In this document: piece after piece, positions 49,530-61,807 of the stretch
Layout: every line of letters starts with the position of its first letter
Position numbering within the stretch: position 1 is the first letter of the stretch
NCBI GenBank assembly: GCA_027943335.1
Contig: BSBK01007737.1
Span: forward strand, 268,501-332,500
Source: Chamaecyparis obtusa
Lineage: Eukaryota; Streptophyta; Pinopsida; Cupressales; Cupressaceae
DNA length: 64,000 bases
Reading direction: 5' to 3'
Made by a program: the position numbers and the translations under genes
The notes under the pieces: generated by a model
The model's input: the letters and a program-made list of their open reading frames with translations, nothing else
What the model was told of the DNA's origin: nothing
Database searches by the model: none

Positions 49530-50423
49530 GATTCTAGAAATGAAGCCGAAGAACATAAAGCGGGTAGATTCAATGAATTTGACCTAACCCTAAGATCTAC
49601 AAATAAGATTGAGTGGCATAAGATGAGTTAACCTAATTGAGGAAAGTATTAAGGGAACCTAAGCATTGGATATGCCTGTGCATGGGTGAAAAAGAGAATG
49701 ATGTAAGATTAGTAAAGTTTTATTGACTATATAAGCAGAAAAGGCTAAAGGAGAATTGTGGTGGTTGCTTGAAGAAAAGTTCTAAGAAGATCAGAGATGG
49801 AGATGGAAAAGTTTCAAAGTCAGTAAACCAGCATTAGTGTATGGAATCAGATCTAATATTTGCAAAGTGAGTTGTATATTTTCAGATCAATATTGCTACT
49901 ACTTTCTAACCATTGTAACAGTCAAAATCCTTTTAATAGAGGTTGACCTAATAGTCATATGTTAAATCCTTTGAACAAGGTTGGATTCTAATGGAGTGTA
50001 TGTAAGTCCTATAACAAGGCTCACTTTTAATAGGGTCATTGAAATCCTTTAACCAATTCACACCTAATAGTGTGTATTGTAACCTTTGACAGGGTTGGCT
50101 TTTAACCAAGCTCACTTCAGAAGAGTGAAAATAATAGTAGCATGTTACAAAGTGGTTTTTCCCACATTGGATTTCCACTATAAATCCTAGTGTTAATACT
50201 TGTGTGAATGTTTTGGTTTGAATATTTCTATGTTTTACAAGTTAAGTTACAGCTGGGTAGTGGACTACATTGTTATATGTTTCTATTATTGAATCAGTGA
50301 TGACCGAGTTTGTTCTGGTTATTGGATCTGATTTAAGGAAAAGTTTTTAAGTTTGTCTTATACATCAGGATGTGAGAACAACTGATTCACCCCCCCTCTC
50401 TATTGTTCTAAATCATATTAACA
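49530..50423 (+). repeat. 5' LTR of Copia-4, part 2
   Basis: 894 bp from GATTCTAG to ATTAACA, matching 55844-56732, then the PBS. Confidence 0.9.
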
Positions 50424-50492
50424 ATTGGTATCAGAGCTTTGTTTCTTATTATTAGTGTTTATAGAAATCAAGTTTAAAGGAACTTGAAGAAA

Positions 50493-53400
50493 ATGATTAG
50501 GATGTATAAGGAGGTATCGAAGTTGAATAAGGAAAACTTCCCTGCATGGAAAAGCTTGATGAAGTTGCATCTAGCTGGTATTGGTGACTCTGTAAAGTAC
50601 TACATTGAGAATGGCTATGTCTCACCTATCGTACCTTTGACTACCGAAGAAATGAGAGCTAAGCAAGAACATAATCAGGCAATGCTAGAAATTGCATCTG
50701 CCCTAAGCTATCCATAATTTGAGGACATTAAGGATTGCACAACTGCTAAGGAGATGTGGGACACTCTTGCAAGGATCTATGGTGGTGACTTAAATGTACT
50801 GAAAGCAAAGGCCGAGAGTCTTAGAGGTAAGTTTGATGAAATGAGAATGCAAGAAGGTGAAAACATTGCACAATATTGTGGTAGAATAAAAGAAGTTGTC
50901 AATGCTACTAGAGGAGAAAATGGGGTTATTGATGATGAAACTATAATTGGGAAAGTACTAAGAACCATGCATCCTATATATGCTATTAAGATCTCAACTA
51001 TTCAGGAATCTAGATGCAACTCTGCTAATGTGCTTACTTTGGAAAGTTTGGTTGGTAAGCTAACTACTTTTGAACTCTCTAACTATGATAATTTCACTGT
51101 TGGAAGCATTGGTAATGTTGAATTTGCTTTCAAGTCACAACTAGTTCTGAACAAGCCAAAGAAAGAAAAAGAAAGATGCATCAGTGAAAGTGAAAGTGAC
51201 AGTGACACTTTTGATAAGAACTGGAAGATCTAGAAGCTCTTATGGCTAGAAGACTAAGAAGAGGAAAAGGAAAGTATAAAGGTAAACTCCCTATTTTATG
51301 TTTTGCATGTAATAAAGTTGGTCATATAGCTGCTAGATGTCTTGACAGGAAGGATAAAGATGATGAAAGAAAAATAAAACACAAAGGCATAAGAGATGAT
51401 AGAAGCCACCGAAGGAATAAAGACTACAAAGGAAAAGGTAAGAAATCTTGTTACATTGCTGAAGAAGAAACTGACACTGATAGTGATGATTTTGAAATTG
51501 AGGTAGTCTATGTTGCAATGAAAGATGAATCTGATGAGGATGAGAAAATTGCATTGATATCCTATGTGGACAAGAATGATAAATGGATTATTGACAGTGG
51601 TTGTTCACATCACATGACTAGTGACAAAAATAAGCTTGAGACCTTACATCATTACAGAGGTAAAAGTGTAAAATTTGGTAATGAAGCACCATATCTTGTT
51701 AGAGGAAAAGGTTTGATTAAACTGATTGATAAGATATCTTTTGAAAATGCATATTGGGCTGGAGATCTTAATTATAATTTGTTAAGTGTTGCTCAGCTCA
51801 ACAGAACTGGTTACCCAGTGGAATTTCATCACAAGAAAGCTAAAATATTTGATGCTACTGGAGAGCTAATTGGAAGTGGAGATCAAACTAGAGGTAATTT
51901 GTTCTATCTTGATCTATCTGAAGAAACATGTATAATTGCAAGACTTGATGATATTTGGTTATGGCATAAAAGGCTATGTCATATTAACTTTGAGAATTTG
52001 GTAGAGATAAGTAAGAAGAAAAAGGTAAGAGGTCTACCTAGATTGAAGAAACCTGAGAATGTGATGTGCAAGGAATGTTAGTTAGGAAAGATGACAAAGT
52101 CAAGTTTTAAGAGCAAATCCTTTACTTTTGAAAACATTTTAGATTTGGTTAATACTAACCTTTGTGGACCTATGGGTGTACAAAGTTACTGTGGTGCTAG
52201 ATATTTTATCTTGTTTGTTGATGATCATACTAGGATGATCGATGTAATGTTTCTAAAAGAAAATTTTGAAGCTTTTCAATTCTTTAAGTGGTATTTGGCT
52301 AAGGTTGAGAAGGAGATAGGTAGGAACCTGAAATGTCTTAGATCTGATCGAGGTGGAGAATTTACATCAAATGAATTCAATTTGTTTTGCAATGATAGAG
52401 GAATTAAAAGACAAATGTCTGCACCTAGAACACCTCCATAGAATGGTATAGCAAAAAGAAGAAACAGATCTATCTTGGATTGTGTAATGACATTGTTGAT
52501 TGAAAAGAATGTGGCACAAAAATACTGGCAAGAAGCTATAAGCACTGCTGTCTACACTCTTAACCGGGTATAGATCAAGAAAGGTACAAATCTGACACCC
52601 TATGAATTATGGTATGGGCATGCACCGAGTGTTAAATACTTTAGAATCTTTGGAAGTAAGTGCTATATATTAAAAGACACTAGGAATGGAAAGTTTGATG
52701 CTAAGAGTGATGAAGGCATAGTCCTAGGATATTCCACAAAAAGTAAAGCTTATAAGTGTTTGAAATCTAACACTAACAAAATTGTGGAAAGTGTGAATGT
52801 GAAAATTGATGAGTGTGCAGAAAGAAATGAAGCTGATAGCAAAAGAGAACTAGAAGATTATAGATCTTTTGTGTACATTGAGGAAGAAGAAGAGGCAAGT
52901 AATAGACTTGCACCTGATGCTGAGTCTCAGGTAAGCAATGTCGAGCATCAAGAAAATAGTGTCGAAAGAGAACAAGAACATGCCGAGCTACAAGAAAATG
53001 TTGTTGAGTATCAAGAAGAGGTTGCCGAGCATTCAGAAGCTGAATTTGACAATCTTGTTGGGGAACCTGATGAAATAGAGGAGAGAAGAGCTGAACCTAT
53101 TTTGGCAAAATATGTAAGAAGACATCACAAGCCTGAATAGATAATTGGAGACAAAAACACTAGAATTTAGACCAGAAGTAAGACTAAGGATCCAACATGC
53201 CTACTGTGTGAATTTGAACCCAAGTCAACTAGTGAGGCATTGGAGAATGAAGAATGGATACAAGAAATGAATGAAGAGATTAACCAGATTAAAAAGAATG
53301 ATACTTGGACTCTAGTGCCGAGACCTAAAAACAAAAATGTTATAGGAACAAAGTGGGTGTTTCAAAATAAGATGAATGAAAATGGGGAAATAACTAGGAA

Positions 53401-54753
53401 TGAAGCTAGGCTGGTATGCAAAGGCTATGCACAAGAAGAAGGAATAGATTATGGGGAGACATTTGCCCCTATAGCTAGATTGGAAGGAGTAAGAACTCTG
53501 CTTGCATTTTCTACTTATAAAGATTTCAAGGTATATCAAATGGATGTCAAGTCTACATTTTTAAATGGTATACTAGAAGAAGAAGTTTACATAGAACAGC
53601 TAGAAGGTTTTATTGATCCAAACAAAAGACACATGGTGTGCAAACTGAACAAAGCACTATATGGATTGAAGCAAGCTCCCAGAGCATGGTATGAGAGGTT
53701 GCACAACTACTTGATACAGATTGGATTTTCAAGAACAAATGACACAAGCAATCTGTACATGAAAGATAAAGAAGGTAAAGGTATCCTATTGGCAAAAATT
53801 TTTGTGGATGACATTATTTTTGGTGGACAAGATGCATTGTGTAAAATATTTTCAAATGAAATGCAAAATGAATTTGAAATGAGCATGTTTGGTGGGATCA
53901 AATTCTTTGTTGGTTTACAAGTGTATCAGATGAAGAAAGGAATTTTCATTGCACAGTCTAAGTATGTTAATGAAATACTAAACACTTTTGGGATGGAAGA
54001 TGCTAAACCAGTGAGTATTCCTATGGTTACTGGACAAAAGTTATCTAAGAATGATGATGCTGCAGAAGTGAATCAGACTTTGTACATATCCATGATTGGA
54101 AAATTGTAGTATGCTATACATAGTAGACTAGATATTGCACTAGCTATTGGGATTGTGGCAAGATTCTCTGCCAATCCTAAGGAAACACACATGATGGCTA
54201 TGAAAAGAATTATGAGAAACTTGAAAGGAATTGCTGACTATGGTCTATATTATAAGAAGGATAACAAATTTGAACTCAAAGTTTATACAGATGTTGATTG
54301 GGTAGGAAATGTAGATGACAGAAAGAGTACTAGTGGTGAGCTTTCCTTCTTGGATAGAGATTAGTCTCCTAGATGAGCAAGAAACAAAATTGCATTTCCC
54401 AATCTACTACCGAGGCCGAGTATGTTGCTGCTGGAGTAAACTGTTCAAATCTGGTATGGATAAAATAATTGTTGATAGGCATGAAAGAAGAAATCACTGA
54501 ACCTGTTGTTATTTTCTGTGACAACACAAGTACTATCAATATTTCTAAGAATCTAGTGATGCACACTAAGACCAAGCACATAGCAATCAAGTATCACTAC
54601 TTGAGAGAATTAGTACAAGATAAAGAAGTCCGAATGGAATATGTGAATACAAAAGAAAAATTAGCAGACATATTCACTAAAGCTTTACCTAGAGAAGCTC
54701 ATGATTATTTGAGAAGTCAATTAGGGGTCCTTCCCCTAACTGAGGCTACCTAG
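50493..54753 (+). pseudogene. Copia-4 gag-pol
   Basis: Starts MIRMYKEVSKLNKENF (ATG 50493). Gag in frame 3; a one-base loss near 51221 shifts to frame 2; intact knuckle CFACNKVGHIAARC (near 51300); protease DSGCSHHM (near 51595); integrase in which the first catalytic Asp is Asn (VNTNLCGP, 52157-52159); DRGGEF; RT 53240-54109 with an intact FVDDIIFGG; another frame change near 54357; RNase H and the end LGVLPLTEAT. Stops near 50715, 52079, 52439, 52571, 53138, 54107, 54370 and 54466 mostly fit CAG, CAA or TGG ancestors. Confidence 0.92.
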
Positions 54754-55231
54754 TCAAGCTAGGAGCACTGCATCAAATATGCTATAGCAGAATATTTGAC
54801 AAATTAATGCAGAAGATTGTCACACTTTAGGGATGGCCTAGAGTTGTGAAAAGGAGCAAAGACACAGGATCAGTCATAAGCAAGATGACAGAGGGAGAAA
54901 CACTGAGCTGCATAGATATTATCTACATTTGATGGATGTATGTTTTAGTTATTTCTTTGGAATTTTTGTCAAAGAGGGAGATGAACTAATATGATAACAC
55001 ATGACACTAAAAAGTAAGGGTGATGAACTGAAATGAAGGATCAGGATAGAGGGAGATCTGAATACTTCTGACGGTCACAGAAGTGAGGCTTATAGGATTC
55101 TAAATCAGAATGAAGCTAAGGATATTATAAATAATTCTCTGCTGAACAGATAAGTTTTTGGATTGGTTGGTAATCCATGTGTTATTCAGGTGATATCATA
55201 TGGTGTTGCCATCAATGCCAAAGAGGGAGAT
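54754..55231 (+). other. 3' untranslated region and PPT of Copia-4
   Basis: Non-coding, with purine tracts near 54970 and 55220-55231. The latter abuts TGTTGGAAATTG, the LTR start. Confidence 0.85.
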
Positions 55232-56732
55232 TGTTGGAAATTGCAATTGAAACAATTGTTGTATTGTCATTGATGTCAAACCTTAATTGGTAAGACTGTT
55301 GCTACTTAGGAAAGTACTATATCTATTGTATTGTTGTGAAGGATTGGGGCAAGGTTGGTAACAATAGCACCTAGGGAAAGGTTGAGTTATCTTGATATTA
55401 CAAAGTGTACTTGACTATGTTATACAATGATGAGACAATGTATTGTTTATACTAGTAAGACTAAAGACTAAACTGGCAGGCTTGACCGAGAAAAAATGGA
55501 GAAATCATGTTTAAGCTGAGTAATGTTAGTGTCGACCGAGTTAGTGTATGATGAGAAAAATTCTAATGTCGACCGAACAATAGTTAATTGTCGAGGAAGA
55601 TAGTATAAGCTGAGGAAACATTTTTAGTAATGACCGAGCTTTCTACATGAAGATCGAGTAGTTGATCACAGTATTGACCGAGCATCAGCATTTTTATATT
55701 TGAAGAGAATTTAGTTTTGGAGCCAAAATTGTTGAATTCTTGGATTATGTAAAATGTGTTGACTTTATTTATTGATTTTTTAAAAGTATTAAATGCATTG
55801 AAAAACATTTTATTGTAAATCTTTAAGAGATTTGAGATGATTCTAGAAATGAAGTCGAAGAACATAAAGCGGGTAGATTCAATGAGTTTGACCTAACCCT
55901 AAGATCTACGAATGAGATTGAGCAACATAAGATGAGTTAACCTAATTGAGGTAAGTATTAAGGGAACCTGAGCATTGGATATGCATGTGCATGTGTGAAA
56001 AAGAGAATGCTGGAATATCAATAAAGTTTTATTGACTGTATAAGCAGAAAAGGCTAAAGGAGAATTATGGTGGTTTCTTGAAGAAAAGTTCTGAGAAGAT
56101 TAGAGATGGAGATGGAAAAGTTTCAAAGTCAGTAAACTAGCATTAGTGTACAGAATCGGATCTGATATTTGCAAAGTGAGTTGTATATTTTCAGATCAAT
56201 ATTGCTGCTACTTTCTAACCATTGTAACAGTCAAAATCCTTTTAATAGAGGTTGACCTAATAGTCATATGTTAAATCCTTTGAACAAGGTTGCATTCTAA
56301 TGGAGTGTATGTAAGTCCTATAACAAGGCTCACTTTTAACAGGGTGATTGAAATCCTTTAACCGGGTCACACCTAATAGTGTGTATTGTAACCTTTGATA
56401 GGGTTGACTTTTAATCAAGCTCACTTCAGAAGAGTGAAAATAATAGTAGCATATTAAAAAGTGGTTTTTCCCACATTGGGTTTCCACTATAAATTTTGGT
56501 GTTAATACTTGTGTGAATGTTTTGGTTTGAACATTTCTATGTTTTACAAGTTAAGTTACAGCTGGGTAGTGGACTGCATTGTTATATGTTTCTATTATTG
56601 AATCAGTGATGACCGAGTTTGTTTTGGTTATTGGATCTGATTTTTTTAAAAAAATTTAAGTTTGTCTTATACATCAGGACCTGAGAACAACTGATTCACC
56701 CCCCCTCTCTATTGTTCTTAATCATATTAACA
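55232..56732 (+). repeat. 3' LTR of Copia-4
   Basis: 1501 bp, ends ATTAACA before tagtt. Confidence 0.93.
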
Positions 56733-57114
56733 TAGTTTTCATATATTTCTCGGTAGACTTTGGCAATATGATTGCAGAGCTATGTATGATTGTGTGAAGA
56801 ATGTGTTTACTATTGAGAAGGATGATAGGAAGTTTTCCTTGATGCCTTTTCTGGATACAACACTCGATAGGAGAAGTTTGAGTATTGGTAGTCGAGTTGA
56901 GTTGGTAGATCCTAAGAGAATGAATGATCAGTTTGGAGAATAGACCTGTGTGTTATCAAAGAAAGACTTGAAGAGACAGAGGAAGCTAAAGTGGAAGAGT
57001 ATGCAAAGTGAAAAGGTGGAGGACTTGTATGTGAAGAACTAGTTCGAGGTTTATGTGTTGAATCCCAGAAGATTCTCTTCTCACATATGAACATCTTTTT
57101 GAACCTGGGGTGTC
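56733..57114 (+). pseudogene. Gypsy-2 protease end and 3' interior
   Basis: Resumes the Gypsy protease frame with FHIFLGRLWQYD and VFTIEKDDRKFSLMPF, then loses similarity after about 70 residues with stops near 56941 and 57042. A short purine-rich stretch leads directly into the 3' LTR. RT, RNase H and integrase are absent. Confidence 0.82.
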
Positions 57115-58017
57115 TGATGCATAGGAAATCTTGGTCCTCGGTGAATCTGCATGGTGGTGTGTTACTTGGCCGGTGTTACTCAGTTGCAGCCTTGACCGAC
57201 GACCTCAGTCATTGAAGGAAGCTCAGTCACTGAAGGAACTCTATAACCTCTGGTGCTTAGTGAAAGTGTTACTCAAAGATGCCTATAGTGATCGGTCAAC
57301 ACTGGTGCTCGATGATGCTTGGCATGCTCAGTTATATCACTAGTGCTTGGTTGTTCCAGTTTACCGACTGGAGTTCTGTGTGATTTGTTTGGCCGACTTG
57401 GTGCATTTATTGTTGGTAGTTGTTGTTATAGGCCGACATGTTGAATTTAATTATTGTAAGGCTATTTGAGAGCTGACCTATATTGCATTTAATATTTGTT
57501 AGGAGGAGTTAATGGTTTCATCCAGCTGACTTGTGGCTGATGATTAGTATTTAGGGAATGTTTGGGTAGTTGTTTTAGGCATGACTTAGAGAGATCATGA
57601 AAGCAGATCTGAGGGTAGTAGATTAGCAAAGTTGTGGAAAAGATCTTGCGAGATCTTGCAGATCAAATTGTTATCTAATAGTTTGTAATAGTAGAGCTAT
57701 TGGTTTGCACACTTGGAGACAAGGAGATTTCTTGGAGGCTTGCGAGCTCAAGTTTAGATCTGCCTTAGGGTTTCCATCAGTTGCTGATAGTTTTCAAAAT
57801 TGAACTAGCTAGAGTTGTATTAGATCTTGGTGATCTTGCAGAATTGTTTCTGATTGTAATTGGCCCTAACTCGGAAGGCCTTGCAACCGGGCATGTTAAT
57901 GGAAAATATGTTTTGAACATATCTTGTTGTGTTGTGTTGTGTATTTTTGTTGTGTTATTCTGAAGCTGCAAGGTTTGGACTGTCCTTAATTATATCCACC
58001 ATCCCTTGGCTATGTCA
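57115..58017 (+). repeat. 3' LTR of Gypsy-2
   Basis: 903 bp, TGATGC to TATGTCA, followed by the TSD cattc. Confidence 0.9.
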
Positions 58018-58022
58018 CATTC

Positions 58023-58314
58023 CTCCTCACAGAATGAATACTTTCTACACAGGTTCCCAAAAACAAACCATGTCTCAGTTACGTATTTTTTTTAGTCAGA
58101 ATATTCTTAGTTTGTATTCAGAAGTTGTGAATGTGTGAAGTTGAATAATAATAGTAGATTGTCAATGATTTCCTGTGAAAGAACAATTGTTTCATGCATC
58201 CATTTATTATTACTATTTAATTATGTTCATGCCATCACCATAATTTAATTAATGGATAGATTAGAACAGTAAGTTTGAATTGCGAAGACTGTGACAGTAA
58301 CTAGGAATTTTAAA
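58023..58314 (+). repeat. 3' LTR of Gypsy-1, part 2
   Basis: 292 bp completing 35930-36629. Its final bases are TTTTAAA where the 5' LTR has TTTTACA. Confidence 0.9.
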
Positions 58315-59368
58315 TCAATTTATATGGAAGCTCGCCGAGTCAGGGTTTATATTTAACATCCAACTCTATAAACAAAATCACTGGATTAGTGGGTGTCTTC
58401 AATTGTAAACAAAAACTATATAGTTTCAATTGACTGGATTTGCAACAAGTAATAATGAGCTCTTTCTTGTCTATGAAGAATTACTTGTAAGAATATTTTC
58501 CCCTCATTTGTTCTGTCTCTTCCTTTTTCTGCCTCTTCTTGTCTTCCCCTACAAATACGTAACACAAAAGGAAAAAGAAAAAGAGAAAAGATGAAGAAGA
58601 TCAACAAACATACCAGCGTGCACATGTACACAAGAAAAATGAAAAATCAAAACAAAACAAACACTTGAAAAAAAATTGAACAAACAAAGAAAGAACAAAA
58701 AGACAAAACAAAACATTGACAGAATTGCACAATCACAAAAAAGAAGAATATCCATAACCAAATGAATGGTATACACAAGAAACACACAGATTACTCACAT
58801 GAAATGGTGATGAAAACAATCTAAAATGTTACTGAATCCCATTTTGAATCATTCATGTCAACCTCGTCAAGAACATCAACTTCAATGGTTGTAGCTTCTC
58901 TATACTAATATAACCCATAGATAATCCTAGAAGCTTTTTGAGTATTATTACAGGCCTCAGATAATCCTGTAACTTTTTTTCTAGGTAAAATAATAGTATC
59001 CACCTAATAAATTTTCAAAAACTCCTAAATTTTTCAATACTAGAAATTAGGATTCCATTCTCTATTTTATAAAATATGCTTACCTGAAGCCAAGGAAAAT
59101 CATATCCACGTATCCCATTTCAAATTCAATGAAAATAAAGTACTCAACATACCTACCACATCTCCCTAAAAAAGGAATTCAAAATAATATTCAACACTGG
59201 AGCAAAATTATTTGATTCCAATGGTAAACAAACTTCACAATTCGTTAAACTGCATAACCAAAAAAAATCAGTTAGTTCATACTATAACTTACTATTGTAG
59301 ATGATTTGTAGGTTCTATTAAAAATGTGAAAGTTAATACACTGTAGAGCAAGGTACGTATAGACTTAC

Positions 59369-59426
59369 CGAAAACCCAATAGGGCATTACAAATGAATGT
59401 CCTATGAGGTCAATGAACTGCTGAAC
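59369..59426 (-). pseudogene. GH31 exon block 'MPYW', copy beta-2 (open)
   Basis: 58 bp, strong CTGTGCAG-like acceptor and a CG|GTAAGT donor. Encodes VQQFIDLIGHSFVMPYWVF plus a split codon. No stop, and the best-preserved copy of this block. Confidence 0.72.
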
Positions 59427-59729
59427 CTGCACAGTAGAAGTTTAGAAAACCCCTAATACACTTGTATTTTAGCTTACTGACAAATCCAATATAATAATAA
59501 AATACATAACATTTAAAATAGAGAAAGGGAAACAAAATGATTGGCATGTAGCAAGTTGCAATGTAAGTATCAGAAAGATGATACTTGCAATTTAGGATAT
59601 CAATTCATCTATAAGTAGCTAGGCTCTTATAGCCTTAACCAAAATTCCAATGATCATTACAAATGTAGTCACACAGTAGACAAATCATGGTTATACCTGA
59701 AATCTATTTTCATTGATAATTTATTAATT

Positions 59730-59885
59730 TCTTTCTGGTTAGAAAATTCAACACTAGATATTCTTCTTGGATTGTAGTCAACCTGCATCTTATCCTCCCC
59801 AACTCTCTATTTTTCACCTCCTTCCAAATTTGCAATTCATATGTTTCATTATTTGTGATCTTCTTCCAAGTTAAGATTAACAATA
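59730..59885 (-). pseudogene. GH31 C-terminal exon block, copy beta-2
   Basis: Minus strand is open from TWKKITNNETYELQIWKEV through RELGRIRCRL to a stop after about 55 residues. Paired with 8335-8476. Resembles the KMWSxVxEGxF C-terminal segment of GH31 only moderately. Confidence 0.45.
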
Positions 59886-60624
59886 TTCAAACTTTCATAA
59901 ACAATTGTTTTATTTGTAAAGATATATGTTATTCATATTTTCAAACCAATAAATCATGTCATGCAGGCATTTGAGCAATGTATAATTTGGAAGGAAAACA
60001 TCTTTTAGTATAGGCAAGCAATCTATAAGATCTTCACATTGCAAAGATTTCCATTTACTGAATGTGTTAGACAGGTCACAAATTTATAGGATTCATGCTT
60101 GTTCAAGTTTTGAGAACAAGCAATGCAATATATCGATATATTAGTCACTCTAACATTAGAATGCACTAAATAAAATAATTCACAGTAAATTATATCACAA
60201 ACATGGGTGCAAGTCCAACATTGGTACATCATTTTGAAAATCCTAGATGCTGAAAAACAAACTTCAAATAATGATAAAGTGATGAGCCTTAATATAAACT
60301 GAAGCTCACAACATATTGATAAGTACATGAAGTTTTCCAATTTAAAAGCAATAATGAAGAATTACCTAGAAGAAGATTTTGTCCTCATTTGCTTCGCCTC
60401 TTCTTTTTTTTCTATCTCATCTTCTACTCTGCCACAAAAATGTAATGCCAAACCCCCAAATACAACATAGATTAAATAAAAATTAAAAATCAAAACAAAA
60501 CAAAAGGTCCAGTGTGCACACTGTACACAAAGAAAATGAAAAATCAAAACAAAACAAACACTCGCGAAAAAAATGACAAGAATGTACAAAAAGAATAGAA
60601 CTAGACAGAACAAAAATAACAAAA

Positions 60625-60675
60625 CAAAATTAAATCCTCCATTAAATTTGAATTGAAAATTATCAACTCATTGTG
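60625..60675 (-). pseudogene. GH31 exon block 'SELIFS', copy gamma-2
   Basis: Minus strand encodes NELIIFNSNLMEDLI. The acceptor is decayed. Counterpart of 9331-9380. Confidence 0.5.
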
Positions 60676-60739
60676 TGAAAATGCAAAATTCAAACACTTT
60701 CTTTTTGATGTGATCTACTCACTGCCTTAGAGAAATTAC

Positions 60740-60827
60740 TTGTGATATACCAAACGGCTTATAAGAAACTTCCCATCTCTTCTCTGCATGGGTGGAATGA
60801 ACTTTTGTTGGTTCCTACATCTCATGC
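60740..60827 (-). pseudogene. GH31 exon block 'RWEVPY', copy gamma-2
   Basis: After TAATGCAG the minus strand encodes HEM, a stop, then EPTKVHSTHAEKRWEVSY. Donor CACAA|GTAATT. An alternative frame of the same block is open by chance. Confidence 0.7.
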
Positions 60828-61649
60828 CTGCATTAGAAACTCATCATGAGTCACTTACTCAAATAAAATCATAAGCCCAAATATGCCTAAAAATAAACAT
60901 GAGTGAAAACAAATCAAGTCATTCATTCCCAAGGAGATCAAAACATAGTGAAAACAACAACAAAAGCTAGGCTTAAAGCTTCATGGATATACAGTAATAA
61001 TACTAATAGTGTATAAAACTATTTGATAGAATGTGGTGTTAAGAGAAAAGGTTGTAATATACCATCCATCAACCAAACAACATTGTCATCTATTCCAGCA
61101 AAAAACCTGGTATTCACAACTTTGACCTCTTGAAATTATAGATTGGTGGCTATGGGGTGAGAGATAGATATTAAAGTTTTTAGTTTAAGTTTTATGATAG
61201 GAGATGATGGAAGTGGGTATTAAGTTTTAACTGTACATTGTTGCAGTTCGACATATAATGAAATTAAGGATGAAAATGGTGAGTGGGGAGAAAAGATGAG
61301 GAGATCAAGAAGATCTTATTAAGAGGATGAAAAATACTAAGATTAAAACTAAATAATTTCAATTTAAAATGAAAATTCCTTATAAAGTTTATCATGCCAA
61401 TTTGAATTAATTAGATTTGTAGCAAGCAATAATTAATTAGCTCTTCCCTGTTGAAGAAGAATCACCTAGAAGAATATTTGGCCTCGGTTGGTCTGCCTCT
61501 TCCTATGCTTTGCCACTTAGCTGACCAATTAGTTGATACTTAAGCTTACTATTGTAGACAATTTGCAGGTTCTATAAAAATTTTGAAAGCTAATAAACAA
61601 TACCAAATTATAGCTAAAAGATTGCAGAGTAGGGCATGTGCAGACATAC

Positions 61650-61707
61650 CAGAAACCCAACTGGACATTACAGTTATATGTACTTTGAGGTCAATGAACT
61701 GTTGAGC
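61650..61707 (-). pseudogene. GH31 exon block 'MPYW', copy alpha-3 (open)
   Basis: 58 bp encoding AQQFIDLKVHITVMSSWVS, with a CTTTGTAG acceptor and a G|GTATG donor. No stop. Confidence 0.62.
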
Positions 61708-61807
61708 CTACAAAGAAATAGAAGTTTAGCTAACCTCGAATATCCTGGTATGTTAGCTCATTGCCAGTATAAAAAGCATCCATCCCATAACTATTCATCA
61801 ATAGAAC

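Larger units (their letters stand above)
40588..56732 (+). mobile_element. Copia-4, full-length, inserted in Gypsy-2
   Basis: 5' LTR in two pieces (40588-41194 and 49530-50423) and 3' LTR 55232-56732, each 1501 bp in total. PBS TGGTATCAGAGC at 50426-50437, PPT 55220-55231. The flanking pentamers ttgtt (40583-40587) and tagtt (56733-56737) are the TSD with one change. Its 5' LTR begins TA, the 3' LTR TG. Confidence 0.93.
36630..58017 (+). mobile_element. Gypsy-2, Gag-protease-only Ty3/Gypsy derivative
   Basis: LTRs 36630-37529 (900 bp) and 57115-58017 (903 bp), TSD cattc at 36625-36629 and 58018-58022. The 5' LTR begins TA instead of TG; the 3' LTR begins TGATGC. The PBS is at 37532 (TGGTATCAAAG). 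Without its insertions the interior is only about 2.0 kb: Gag, protease and about 380 bp before the 3' LTR. No RT, RNase H or integrase is present. Confidence 0.9.
30187..58314 (+). mobile_element. Gypsy-1, chromodomain Ty3/Gypsy element (outer)
   Basis: 5' LTR 30187-31178, interior 31179-35929, 3' LTR 35930-36629 plus 58023-58314. Both LTRs total exactly 992 bp. Perfect TSD tcaat at 30182-30186 and 58315-58319, after which the GH31 array continues. The 3' LTR hosts Gypsy-2. The LTRs look roughly 93% identical by eye. Confidence 0.94.

Noticed and set aside
60023..60340. 105-codon Cys-rich minus-strand frame
   Set aside because: The homologous stretch in copy 1 (near 8600-8850) does not keep the frame, so it is unlikely to be coding.
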